Below the pieces are notes generated by a model. The model saw nothing but the letters and a program-made list of their open reading frames with translations, was not told the DNA's origin and made no database searches. The position numbers were made by a program, and so were the translations under genes. Of a DNA stretch of 64,000 bases, positions 37,310 through 45,623 are shown piece by piece; within the stretch, counting starts at the first letter, position 1, and each line of letters starts with the position of its first letter. Where the stretch lies: contig JADZEB010000022.1 of assembly GCA_020850755.1 (NCBI GenBank), positions 80,581 through 144,580 on the forward strand, read 5' to 3'. Source of the DNA: Alphaproteobacteria bacterium. Lineage in GTDB: Bacteria; Pseudomonadota; Alphaproteobacteria; Acetobacterales; Acetobacteraceae.

Positions 37310-38104
37310 CTAGCGCGCGGTCCAGCCGCCATCGACCGACAGGCCGGCGCCGGTGATGGAGCGCGCCTCCTCGCGGCAGAGATAGAGCGCCATCGCCGCG
37401 ACTTCCTCCACCGTGACGAAGCGCCCGATCGGCTGGGGGAACAGGATGAAGCGCCTCGCCGCTTCCTCCTCGCTGACGCCATGCTGGCTGGCGAGATCCT
37501 TGACCTGCTTCACGGCCAGCGGCGTCTCGACGAAACCGGGGCAGATCGCATTGCAGGTGATGCCGCTGCCGGCGGTTTCAAGCGCCACCACCTTGGTGAT
37601 GCCCATCACGCCATGCTTGGCCGCGACATAGGCGACCTTGTTGGGCGAGGCCACCAGCCCGTGCGCCGAGGCGATGTTGATGATCCGCCCCCACTCGCGC
37701 GAACGCATGCCGGGCAGCGCGGCGCGGATGGTGTGGAAGGTCGCGGACAGGTTGACGGCGATGATCTGGTCCCAGCGCTCGGGCGGGAAATGCTCGACCG
37801 CGGATACGAACTGCACGCCGGCATTGTTGACCAGGATATCGACGCGGCCCCAGGCCATTTCCGCCTCGCGCACGATCTGCTCGGCCTGCCCGGGCTTGCC
37901 CATGTCGGCGGCCGAATAGCGCAGCTCGGTGCGGTGATGGGCCTCCAGGCTCTGGCGCACCGCCTCGATCACGCCCGGCTCGCCGAAGCCGTTGAGCATG
38001 ACCCTGGCCCCCGCCCCGGCAAGCGCGCCGGCAATCGCCAGCCCGATGCCGCTGGTCGAGCCGGTCACCACCGCCACCTTGTCGGCCAGGAAACGTTCCG
38101 CCAT
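37310..38104 (-). CDS. bdhA: 3-hydroxybutyrate dehydrogenase
   Basis: This 264-residue short-chain dehydrogenase oxidises (R)-3-hydroxybutyrate to acetoacetate with NAD, a step of polyhydroxybutyrate and ketone-body use. It has VVTGSTSGIGLAIAGALA, ILVNNAGVQFVSAVEHFP, NIASAHGLVASPNKVAYVAAKHG with Ser and Tyr-Lys, and the long helix block CNAICPGFVETPLAVKQV typical of this subfamily. It ends ITGAGLSVDGGWTAR. GGGGAGGAACC precedes the ATG at 38104. Confidence 0.93.
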   Translation of the reverse strand: MAERFLADKVAVVTGSTSGIGLAIAGALAGAGARVMLNGFGEPGVIEAVRQSLEAHHRTELRYSAADMGKPGQAEQIVREAEMAWGRVDILVNNAGVQFVSAVEHFPPERWDQIIAVNLSATFHTIRAALPGMRSREWGRIINIASAHGLVASPNKVAYVAAKHGVMGITKVVALETAGSGITCNAICPGFVETPLAVKQVKDLASQHGVSEEEAARRFILFPQPIGRFVTVEEVAAMALYLCREEARSITGAGLSVDGGWTAR

Positions 38105-38168
38105 CGGTTCCTCCCCGGGAATGGCGCCTGATTCACGGACCGACGCTAGGCCATTCCACCGGCCCGCA

Positions 38169-39623
38169 TCAACCGAAGCGGCGCAGGAAGCGCACCAGGC
38201 CCTTGGTCCGCTCGGAGAACAGCCGCGAGACGAAGAACTGCCCGGCGGCGCGCTTGCCCACCTCGGCGAAGGTGGGATAGGGCACGACCATGCCGGCCAG
38301 TGTGGCGAGCTTGACCCGCGCGACAATCGCCAGCGACCAGGCATTGATCATCTCGCCCGCGCGCGGCCCGAGGATGCCCGCGCCGAGCACGCGGCCCTTG
38401 CGCGTGGCCACCACCTTGATCAGCCCGTGCGTCTCGCGCTCGGCAATGGCGCGATCATTCTCGTGGAAGGGCCAGCGCAGGATGGTGAGGTCGGCATGCC
38501 CGGCCGCCCGCGCCTCGGCTTCCGTCAGGCCGGTCTGGGCGAGTTCCGGCGCGGTGTAGGTGACGCGCGGCAGGGCGCCGTAATCGACCTTCGCCGGCAG
38601 CCGGAACAGGGCCGAGCGCACGACGATGCCGGCATGGTAGTTGGCGACATGGGTGAACTGGCGCGGCCCGATCCCTTGGACGTCGGCGATGTCGCCGATC
38701 GCATAGCAGCGCCGGTTGGAGACGCTGCGCAGGCCGCGATCGGTGACGATGCCGAGCTTCGATGCGCTCACGCCCGCCGCGTCGAGCCCGAGCCCCTCCA
38801 GGTTCGGCACCCGCCCGGCGGCGACCAGCAGGTGGCTGGCGGTGATGGTTTCTGGCGCGCCGTCGGCTTCGGCCGCGGCCAGCGTCACGGCGATGCCGCC
38901 TTCCGCCTCTGCCACGCGCTCGATCCTGGCATTCTCGACCAGACGGATGCCGGCGCCCGCGAGCGTCTGGCGCAGGCCATCGACCAGCTCGGCATCCTCG
39001 CGCGCGGCGATCGGGCCGGCATCGATCACGGTCACCTCGGCGCCGAGATCGCGATGCGCCTGCGCCATCTCGAGCCCGATCGGCCCGCCGCCGATGATGA
39101 CCAGGTGGCGCGGCAGGACGGTATTCTCCCACAGCGTCTCGTTGGTGAGGTAGGGCACGTCCTGAAGGCCCGGGATCGGCGGCAGGCCCGCCCGCCCGCC
39201 GGCGGCGATGATGAAGCGGCGCGCCCTGATCTCGTCCCCGTTCACCGCGACGCGGTCGGGGCCGGTGAAGCGCGCCGCGCCCTTGATGACGGTGGCGCCG
39301 AGCGCGGTGAAGCGCTCTTCGCTGTCGTTCGGCGCGATCGCGGCGATGGCATCGTGGACATGGCGATGGACGGCGGCGAAATCGACCGCGGGCGCGGCGG
39401 CGGCGCCGATGCCGAAGCGGCCGGCTGCGCGCATGCCGGCGGCGGCGTGGCCGGCGGCGAGTATCGCCTTCGAGGGCACGCAGCCATGGTTCAGGCAGTC
39501 CCCGCCCATGCGCCCCTTCTCGACCAGCACCGTCGGCACCCCGAGTTGTGCCGCCACCGCCGCCACCGACAGGCCGCCCGCGCCCGCGCCGATGATGCAA
39601 AGGTCTGTCTCGATCGCAGCCAT
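38169..39623 (-). CDS. FAD-dependent pyridine nucleotide-disulfide oxidoreductase (mercuric-reductase-like)
   Basis: This 484-residue flavoprotein has FAD-binding DLCIIGAGAGGLSVAAVAAQL, the redox-active pair in GGDCLNHGCVPSKA, the NAD(P) motif VIIGGGPIGLEMAQ, and AIGDIADV. The C-terminal dimer domain has VVPYPTFAEVGKRAAGQFF where lipoamide dehydrogenase has HPT: the catalytic His is Tyr. It therefore belongs to the mercuric-reductase-like group of unknown substrate, not Lpd or Gor. It starts 34 bp after the TVP38-like gene; homologues are often fused to such a membrane domain, suggesting they work together. Confidence 0.9.
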   Translation of the reverse strand: MAAIETDLCIIGAGAGGLSVAAVAAQLGVPTVLVEKGRMGGDCLNHGCVPSKAILAAGHAAAGMRAAGRFGIGAAAAPAVDFAAVHRHVHDAIAAIAPNDSEERFTALGATVIKGAARFTGPDRVAVNGDEIRARRFIIAAGGRAGLPPIPGLQDVPYLTNETLWENTVLPRHLVIIGGGPIGLEMAQAHRDLGAEVTVIDAGPIAAREDAELVDGLRQTLAGAGIRLVENARIERVAEAEGGIAVTLAAAEADGAPETITASHLLVAAGRVPNLEGLGLDAAGVSASKLGIVTDRGLRSVSNRRCYAIGDIADVQGIGPRQFTHVANYHAGIVVRSALFRLPAKVDYGALPRVTYTAPELAQTGLTEAEARAAGHADLTILRWPFHENDRAIAERETHGLIKVVATRKGRVLGAGILGPRAGEMINAWSLAIVARVKLATLAGMVVPYPTFAEVGKRAAGQFFVSRLFSERTKGLVRFLRRFG

Positions 39624-39657
39624 GCCGCGCCTCTCCCCGTCGCCCGGAACGAAATGG

Positions 39658-40440
39658 TCAGTTGCCGCCCCGGTCGCGCCGCGCCCGGAAGCGGCGCAGC
39701 GCGACCGGCAGCAGCGCCAGCGCGGCCAGGCCGAGCAGCGGGCCGAGCACCTGGGCAGAGAAGATGATCGAGGTGTCGGGCCGGCCGCCTGCGGCCAGAA
39801 CCTCGCCCAACCCGGCGCCAATCCCGGCGAAGATGAAGGTCGCCGGCACGATGCCGATCGCGGTCGCCGCCGCATAGGGCGCAAGGCGCATCCCCACCAG
39901 CGCCGGGGCCAGGTTCACCAGCCAGAACGGGAAGGCCGGCACGAGGCGCAGCACCAGCAGATAGGAGAAGCCGTCGCGCTCCAGCCCCAGGCGGATGCGA
40001 TCGAGCGCGCCGCCGGCCTTTCGCGCCAGCGTCTCGGCGAGCGCATAGCGGGCGGCCAGGAACACCAGCACCGCGCCGATGGTGGCGCCGGCCACCGCGA
40101 TCGCGCCGCCAAGCCAGGTGCCGAACAGCAGGCCGGCCCCGAGCGTGAGGAACACGCCGCCCGGCAGCGACAGCGCAACGGCCAGCGCATAGACGCCGAG
40201 ATAGAGGAACGGGGCGAGCAACGGGTAGGACGCCACCCAGGCGGCCAGGCGGGCATGGTTCGCGGCCAGCGCCTCGGCGCTCAGGTGCCGGTGCAGGCCG
40301 AGCAGATAGGCCACCAGCACCGCCGCGCCCAGCACCAGCAGCGGCCACAGCCGGCGCAAGCCGCCCGCGGGCGCCTTGGTGGCGGGGGCGTCGGCGCCGT
40401 CTCGGTCGCGCGGGGCAGGGGGAACCATCGGCTGCACCAT
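39658..40440 (-). CDS. TVP38/TMEM64 (DedA-like, VTT domain) membrane protein
   Basis: From the ATG at 40440 the product is 260 residues with about six hydrophobic segments. The VTT domain is marked by SLPGGVFLTLGAGLLFGTWLGGAIAVAGATIGAVLVFLAARY in sections, and by RLVPAFPFWLVNLAPALVGMRLAPYAAATAIGIVPATF, which holds the conserved FP and N residues. Family members handle lipid scrambling or envelope homeostasis. An open extension to 40548 adds 36 unconserved residues. It is upstream of the flavoprotein on the same strand. Confidence 0.9.
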   Translation of the reverse strand: MVQPMVPPAPRDRDGADAPATKAPAGGLRRLWPLLVLGAAVLVAYLLGLHRHLSAEALAANHARLAAWVASYPLLAPFLYLGVYALAVALSLPGGVFLTLGAGLLFGTWLGGAIAVAGATIGAVLVFLAARYALAETLARKAGGALDRIRLGLERDGFSYLLVLRLVPAFPFWLVNLAPALVGMRLAPYAAATAIGIVPATFIFAGIGAGLGEVLAAGGRPDTSIIFSAQVLGPLLGLAALALLPVALRRFRARRDRGGN

Positions 40441-41081
40441 TGGCCAGGGCCTCGCAGGTGGCGGGTCGCACGCGTCGGTGCGCCGGACCGGGGGGGACAA
40501 ATCGATCGCCGCCGCCCGGTACCCGCGGCCCGGACCATAAGCGACCATCGACGCGCCACCATAGGGTTCCCGCCGCCGTGACGATCATAACAGGGTCGTG
40601 ACGTCACCGCCCCGTGATCGGGGAAGCGGGCGGGCAGACCTGGCCGGGGTCACGGACCGGCCGATGCGCCGGCAGGCGGCCGCCGGGTCGGCCCCGGCCC
40701 GGCCCGCTTCCCGGCGCGCCAGGGTCGCGGCGCCAGGGTCGCGGCGCCACCGCCCCGTGATCGGGGCAGCGGGCGGCGATCCCTGAACCGCCGCACTGCG
40801 CCGACGGACGCCCAGCGATCCGGCGCCGGTTACCGCAACGCCTCGGGCGATCGTGAGCCTGCGCGGCCAATGGAGGCAGCGGATGGCGGCAAAGCGTGGC
40901 GGCAGATCCCGGCGGCACCATGCCAACCCGGCCCGCCCGGGGCGGGCCGCGGTTGACTCGCGCGCCCCCGGACCATATACAACCGCCCCGAACCGGGACC
41001 TGCAGGGCGTGGCCTTTGCCACCCGCCTGCCGGTCCTTCCCTATTCGTCGATCCCATCGCCCGTGGGCAGGAGCTTGAATC
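40441..41081. other. Intergenic region with a duplicated GC palindrome
   Basis: About 640 bp between the divergent TVP38 and rpmH genes. It holds two direct copies (40605-40623 and 40748-40766) of CACCGCCCCGTGATCGGGG, each followed by a related AGCGGGCGG, and a 15-bp GCGCCAGGGTCGCGG tandem pair around 40716-40745. The rpmH promoter lies at 40953-40981. No gene is apparent. Confidence 0.55.
40953..40981 (+). promoter_or_regulatory. Sigma-70-type promoter for the rpmH operon
   Basis: TTGACT (40953-40958) and TATACA (40976-40981) are separated by 17 bp, close to the housekeeping consensus. Transcription would start near 40988, about 95 nt upstream of the rpmH start codon. rpmH-rnpA-yidD-yidC-yihA read on from here with almost no gaps. 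Confidence 0.7.
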
Positions 41082-41216
41082 GTGAAGCGCCCCTATCAAC
41101 CGAGCCGGCTGGTCCGCAAGCGCCGCCATGGTTTCCGTGCGCGCAGCGCCTCGGTCGGCGGCCGCCGCGTCCTCCAGGCCCGCCGCGCCAAGGGCCGCAA
41201 GCGCCTCTCCGCCTGA
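41082..41216 (+). CDS. rpmH: 50S ribosomal protein L34
   Basis: This 44-codon gene is canonical L34: [18 protein letters not shown] followed by [25 protein letters not shown] in sections. The start is GTG at 41082, with AGGAG at 41069-41073 placed ideally. It heads the rpmH-rnpA-yidD-yidC-yihA cluster, and a near-consensus promoter lies about 100 bp upstream. Confidence 0.96.
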   Translation: MKRPYQPSRLVRKRRHGFRARSASVGGRRVLQARRAKGRKRLSA

Positions 41217-41641
41217 GCGGACCGGAGCCCAGGCCGGGACGGCCCGCCCGGCCGGAGCGGCTGCGCCAGCGCGCCGAGTTCCTGCGTGTTGCCGGCCGCG
41301 GCCAGAAGGCCGTGCAGCCGGGGCTTGTGCTGCAGGGCCTGCGCCACCGGCCGGCGGACGCCACGCCCGATCGGCCGATGGCAGGGCTTCGGATCGGTTT
41401 CACCGTCACGCGCAAGGTGGGATCGGCGGTGGTGCGCAATCGCGCGCGGCGGCGGCTGCGCGCGGCATTGGAGGCGGTGTTGAAGGACGCCATGCCGCAG
41501 GGTTGGGATCTGGTGCTGGTGGCCCGGGCCGAGACGCCGCGCCGCCCCTTCGCCCTGCTGGTCGAGGATCTGCGCCGCGCCCTTGGCCGCCTCGGCGCCC
41601 TGGCTGCCCCCGCGCCGGCATCCGACGGCGCGCGCACATGA
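41213..41641 (+). CDS. rnpA: Ribonuclease P protein component
   Basis: RnpA assists the RNase P RNA in maturing tRNA 5' ends. The conserved core is present: [44 protein letters not shown] and [19 protein letters not shown]. The start is unresolved. Between the rpmH stop and the core this frame has no ATG, GTG or TTG. The CTG at 41213, overlapping the rpmH TGA, is taken here as the left limit. A TTG at 41075 would instead make rnpA overlap all of rpmH, as in Thermus, but its ribosome site is too close. The stop overlaps the yidD start (ATGA). Confidence 0.88.
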   Translation: MSGPEPRPGRPARPERLRQRAEFLRVAGRGQKAVQPGLVLQGLRHRPADATPDRPMAGLRIGFTVTRKVGSAVVRNRARRRLRAALEAVLKDAMPQGWDLVLVARAETPRRPFALLVEDLRRALGRLGALAAPAPASDGART

Positions 41642-42003
41642 CGCCGCCCGCCCCGACACCGATGACCGCGCCGCTGCCGCCCACCGCGCCGCGGCGCGCG
41701 CCACTGCTGCGCCTGTTCGTGCGCGGCTACCAACTGACGATCCGCCCAATCATCGGTCCCAATTGCCGCTTCCTGCCGAGCTGCTCCGACTATGCGATCG
41801 AGGCGCTCGGCACGCATGGCGCGCTGCGCGGCTCCTGGCTGGCCGCGCGCCGCATCCTGCGCTGCAACCCCTGGTGCGCGTGCGGCTACGATCCGGTGCC
41901 GCCGGCCGGCGGCGCGCTGCGCTGCGAGCCGGCCGGCCCCGCCGCCACTCCCACCCCGACCGATCCCGCCGGCGCGCCCGGCCCGCTGCGGAGCAGCCGA
42001 TGA
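41638..42003 (+). CDS. yidD: Membrane protein insertion efficiency factor YidD
   Basis: YidD is a small membrane-associated protein that helps YidC insert proteins into the inner membrane. The core LFVRGYQLTIRPIIGPNCRFLPSCSDYAIEALGTHG, seen in parts, followed by RILRCNPWCACGYDPVP, carries its conserved Cys residues. A 20-residue Pro/Thr lead and a 30-residue Pro/Ala tail make it 121 residues, longer than the usual 75-85. It overlaps both rnpA and yidC by four bases, indicating translational coupling. Confidence 0.95.
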   Translation: MTPPAPTPMTAPLPPTAPRRAPLLRLFVRGYQLTIRPIIGPNCRFLPSCSDYAIEALGTHGALRGSWLAARRILRCNPWCACGYDPVPPAGGALRCEPAGPAATPTPTDPAGAPGPLRSSR

Positions 42004-43871
42004 TCGACCAAAGGCGGCTTCTGGCGGCGATCATCGCCTCGCTCGTCATCCTGCTCACCTTCGACTACTTCTTCGAGCGGCCGAAGCGCGAGGCGCTGCG
42101 CGAGCAGCAGGCGCAGGAGCAGGTGCTGCGCGAAGAACAGGAGCGCGCGGCGGCCGAACGCGCACGCGCCGAGGGGCCGGCCCAGGGCCCGACCGCCGAT
42201 TCCCCTGCCGCCTCCCCTGCCGCCTCCCCTGCCGCCACGGCCGGCGCCGCCCCCGGCCAGGTGGCGACTGCCGCACCCGGCGCGGCCACACCGGAGACCG
42301 GCCCTGCCACGGCCGCAGCACCCGCCAGCCTGCGCGTGCGGGTGGAAACCCCGCGCCTGCGCGGCAGCATCAACCTGGTCGGCGCGCGCATCGACGACAT
42401 CGTGATGCGCGACTATCGCGAGACCGTCGATCCCACATCGCCCGCCGTGCGCCTTTTCTCCCCGCGCGGGAGCGAGCGTCCCTTCTTCGCCCAGTTCGGC
42501 TGGACCGTGCGCCCCGCCGCCGCCGGCCAGCCCGCCGTGCGCGTGCCCGGCGTCGATACCGTCTGGCAGACCTCCTCGACCGCGCTGACGCCGGGCCGGC
42601 CGGTGACGCTGTCCTGGGACAATGGTCAGGGCCAGCTGTTCCAACTCGTCTTCTCGATCGACGAGAACTATATGTTCACGGTCGAGCAGCGCGTCACCAA
42701 CGGCGCCGACGGCACCGTGGTGGTAGTGCCCTGGAGCCGCATCCGCCGCGAGCACACGCCCGCCACCTCGGGCTATGTCGTGCTGCACGAGGGCTTCGTC
42801 GGCGTTCTCGATGGCCGCCTGCGCGAGACCACCTACAAGAGCGCCAAGGACGATGCCGCCAAGCGGCCCGGCCAGGCCGCGCTCGAGGTGGCAAGCCAGG
42901 GCGGCTGGCTCGGCTTCACCGATACCTACTGGCTTGCCGCCATCCTGCCGGTGCAGAACCAGCAGGTGCAGGCCGCCTTCCGCTATCTGCCCGAGAACGG
43001 CGCCGACCGCTACCAGGTCGACTATCTCTCCCCGCCGCAGGAGGCGCGCACCGGCCAGGTCAGCCTGGCGCGGTCCCACCTGTTCGCCGGCGCCAAGGAA
43101 GTCTCTCTGCTCGACCGCTACGAGGCGCAGCTCGGCATCGGCAGCTTCGACAAGGCGGTGGATTTCGGCTGGTTCTACTTCATCACCAAGCCGATGTTCT
43201 ACGTGCTGGAATTCCTGTTCCACATCCTCGGCAATTTCGGGCTGGCGATCCTGGTGCTGACGCTGCTGGTGAAGGGGCTGTTCTTCCCGCTCGCCAACAA
43301 GTCCTACCGGTCGATGAGCAAGATGAAGGCGCTCGCGCCCGAGATGGAGAAGCTCAAGCAGCGCTTCGAGAACGACCGCGCCATGCTCCAACAGGAGATG
43401 ATGGCGCTCTACAAGCGCGAGGGCGTGAACCCGCTCTCGGGCTGCCTGCCGATGATCATCCAGATCCCGGTCTTCTTCGCGCTGTACAAGGTGCTGCTGG
43501 TTTCGATCGAGATGCGGCATGCACCCTTCTTCGGCTGGATCCTCGACCTCACGGCGCAGGACCCGACCAACATATTCACCCTGTTCGGATTGATCCCGTT
43601 CGACCCGACCGTGATCCCGATGATCGGTCCGTTCCTGCATCTCGGCATCTGGCCGCTGATCATGGGCGTGACGATGTGGTTGCAGCAGAGCCTGAACCCC
43701 GCCCCGCCCGATCCGACCCAGGCCAAGGTGTTCGCGCTGATGCCGTTCATCTTCACCTTCATGCTGGCGAGCTTCCCGGCGGGGCTGGTGATCTACTGGG
43801 CATGGAACAACCTGCTCTCGATCGCGCAGCAGCGCTGGATCATGTACCGCATGGGTGTCAAACCGACATGA
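42000..43871 (+). CDS. yidC: Membrane protein insertase YidC
   Basis: YidC inserts and folds inner-membrane proteins, alone or with SecYEG. The 623-residue product has an N-terminal anchor (residues 6-22), an Ala/Pro-rich linker (about 45-115), the large periplasmic P1 domain (about 118-360) and the insertase core. In the core, WFYFITKPMFYVLEFLFHI, ANKSYRSMSKMKALAPEMEKLKQRF and LYKREGVNPLSGCLPMIIQIPVFFALYKVL are diagnostic, with five membrane segments in total after the anchor region. ATGA overlaps join it to yidD and yihA. Confidence 0.97.
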   Translation: MIDQRRLLAAIIASLVILLTFDYFFERPKREALREQQAQEQVLREEQERAAAERARAEGPAQGPTADSPAASPAASPAATAGAAPGQVATAAPGAATPETGPATAAAPASLRVRVETPRLRGSINLVGARIDDIVMRDYRETVDPTSPAVRLFSPRGSERPFFAQFGWTVRPAAAGQPAVRVPGVDTVWQTSSTALTPGRPVTLSWDNGQGQLFQLVFSIDENYMFTVEQRVTNGADGTVVVVPWSRIRREHTPATSGYVVLHEGFVGVLDGRLRETTYKSAKDDAAKRPGQAALEVASQGGWLGFTDTYWLAAILPVQNQQVQAAFRYLPENGADRYQVDYLSPPQEARTGQVSLARSHLFAGAKEVSLLDRYEAQLGIGSFDKAVDFGWFYFITKPMFYVLEFLFHILGNFGLAILVLTLLVKGLFFPLANKSYRSMSKMKALAPEMEKLKQRFENDRAMLQQEMMALYKREGVNPLSGCLPMIIQIPVFFALYKVLLVSIEMRHAPFFGWILDLTAQDPTNIFTLFGLIPFDPTVIPMIGPFLHLGIWPLIMGVTMWLQQSLNPAPPDPTQAKVFALMPFIFTFMLASFPAGLVIYWAWNNLLSIAQQRWIMYRMGVKPT

Positions 43872-44587
43872 CCGCGCCGGCCCCTGCCGCCCCGCCGCGC
43901 GGCGGGCTGGCCGAGGCCCGGACCGAGGCCGAGCGCGCCCTCCTGATCGAGGCCGGACGGCTGCTGTTCGCCGCGCCTGCGCAGTTCTTCCATGCCGCGC
44001 AATCGACCGCCGGCCTGCCCGCGCCGGGCCTGCCGGAGGTGGCCTTCGCCGGGCGATCGAATGTCGGCAAGTCCTCGCTGCTCAATGCGCTCACCGGCCG
44101 CAAGGCGCTGGCGCGCGTCTCGGCAACGCCCGGGCGCACGCGCCAGCTCAACTTCTTCGATCTCGGCGGGCGGCTCGCGCTGGTGGACATGCCGGGCTAC
44201 GGCTACGCCCAGGCGTCGAAAAGCCTGAAGGCCGACTGGCAGGGGCTGATGTTCGACTATCTGCGCAGAAGGCCCACGCTGGCGCGCGTCTGCCTGCTGC
44301 TGGACGCATCGCTGCCGCCCAAGCCGGTCGATCGCGCGGTGATGGACCTGCTCGATACCGCCGCCGTGTCCTTCCAGCTCGTGCTGACCAAGGCCGACCG
44401 CGTCAGGCCCGGCGCGCTGGCGGCGCGCCTGGCCGAGGCCCAGGCGCTGGCGCGCAGCTTCACTGCCGGCCATCCGCTGGTGCTGGCAACCTCGGCCGAG
44501 AAGGGGACCGGCATCGCCGAACTGCGCGCCGAGCTGGCCGCGTTCGCCGCCCCGCCCGACCGCCAGGCGGACGCCCTGCCGGCTTGA
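43868..44587 (+). CDS. yihA: Ribosome biogenesis GTPase YihA/YsxC (EngB)
   Basis: This 239-residue GTPase takes part in 50S subunit assembly. G1 is AFAGRSNVGKSSLLNAL, the switch region VSATPGRTRQLNFF, G3 LVDMPGYGYAQASK, G4 LTKADRV and G5 ATSAEKGTG. The N-terminal 30 residues are an extra Ala/Pro/Glu-rich lead compared with E. coli (210 residues). The start overlaps the yidC stop by four bases; argB follows after 108 bp. Confidence 0.96.
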   Translation: MTAPAPAAPPRGGLAEARTEAERALLIEAGRLLFAAPAQFFHAAQSTAGLPAPGLPEVAFAGRSNVGKSSLLNALTGRKALARVSATPGRTRQLNFFDLGGRLALVDMPGYGYAQASKSLKADWQGLMFDYLRRRPTLARVCLLLDASLPPKPVDRAVMDLLDTAAVSFQLVLTKADRVRPGALAARLAEAQALARSFTAGHPLVLATSAEKGTGIAELRAELAAFAAPPDRQADALPA

Positions 44588-44695
44588 CCGCGGGCGCGGC
44601 GCGCATCAAAACGGGGCGCGCCTGAGCCCCGCCACCCGGAACACCCCGCCACGACGCGGGGCGGCGCCAGACCAAAAGCGAACGGAGAGCCCACC

Positions 44696-45589
44696 ATGAC
44701 CGAGGCGCGCAAGGCCGCCGAAACCCAGGCCCGGATCCTGTCCGAAGCGCTGCCCTATATGCGCCGCTATCATGGCGAGACCTTCGTCATCAAGTATGGC
44801 GGCCACGCCATGGGCGAGGAGCATCTGGCCGACCTGTTCGCGCGCGACATCGCGCTGCTCAAGCAGGTCGGCGTGAACCCGGTCATCGTGCATGGCGGGG
44901 GGCCGCAGATCTCGTCCATGCTGAAGCGGCTGAACGTGACCTCGACCTTCATCGACGGGCTGCGCGTGACCGATGCGGCCATGGTCGAGGTGGTGGAGAT
45001 GGTGCTGGCCGGCACGCTCAACAAGCAGATCGCGGCCGCGATATGCAAGGCGGGCGCGCTGGCGGTGGGCATCTCGGGCAAGGATGGCGGGCTGGTGCGC
45101 GCGCGCAAGCTCGCGCGCACCAAGCGCGATCCCGACAGCAACATCGAGAAGGTGCTCGATCTCGGTTTCGTGGGCGAGCCCGAATTCATCGACCGGCGCG
45201 TGCTCGATGCGCTGTTCACCGCCGACATCATCCCGGTGATCGCGCCGGTGGGCATGGGCGCGGACGGGCAGACCTACAACATCAACGCCGACACGGTGGC
45301 CGGCGCGGTGGCGGCGGCGCTGAAGGCGACGCGTCTGCTGATGCTCACCGATGTCGCCGGCGTGCTCGACAAGGACAAGCAGCTCCTGCCCGAGCTTTCG
45401 CTCGCCGATGTCGATCGCCTGGTGGGCGAGGGCACCATCTCGGGCGGCATGATCCCCAAGGTGGAAACCTGCGTCCAGGCAGTGAAGGGCGGGGTCAAGG
45501 GCGCGGTGATCCTGGATGGCCGGGTCGAGCATGCGATCCTGCTCGAGATCTTCACCGAGCATGGCGTCGGCACGCTGATCCGCCCGTAA
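44696..45589 (+). CDS. argB: Acetylglutamate kinase
   Basis: ArgB phosphorylates N-acetylglutamate, the second step of arginine synthesis. The 297-residue product has [31 protein letters not shown] in parts, [76 protein letters not shown] and [16 protein letters not shown], all conserved. The N-terminal helix ([21 protein letters not shown]) marks the long, arginine-inhibited hexameric type. AACGGAGAG precedes the ATG. Confidence 0.97.
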   Translation: MTEARKAAETQARILSEALPYMRRYHGETFVIKYGGHAMGEEHLADLFARDIALLKQVGVNPVIVHGGGPQISSMLKRLNVTSTFIDGLRVTDAAMVEVVEMVLAGTLNKQIAAAICKAGALAVGISGKDGGLVRARKLARTKRDPDSNIEKVLDLGFVGEPEFIDRRVLDALFTADIIPVIAPVGMGADGQTYNINADTVAGAVAAALKATRLLMLTDVAGVLDKDKQLLPELSLADVDRLVGEGTISGGMIPKVETCVQAVKGGVKGAVILDGRVEHAILLEIFTEHGVGTLIRP

Positions 45590-45623
45590 GGGCCGGCACC
45601 GGAAGCGACGGGGCTGGCGGCGT

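Noticed and set aside
38169..39623. Dihydrolipoamide dehydrogenase or glutathione reductase
   Set aside because: The dimer-interface HPT motif is YPT, and no 2-oxoacid dehydrogenase genes are nearby.
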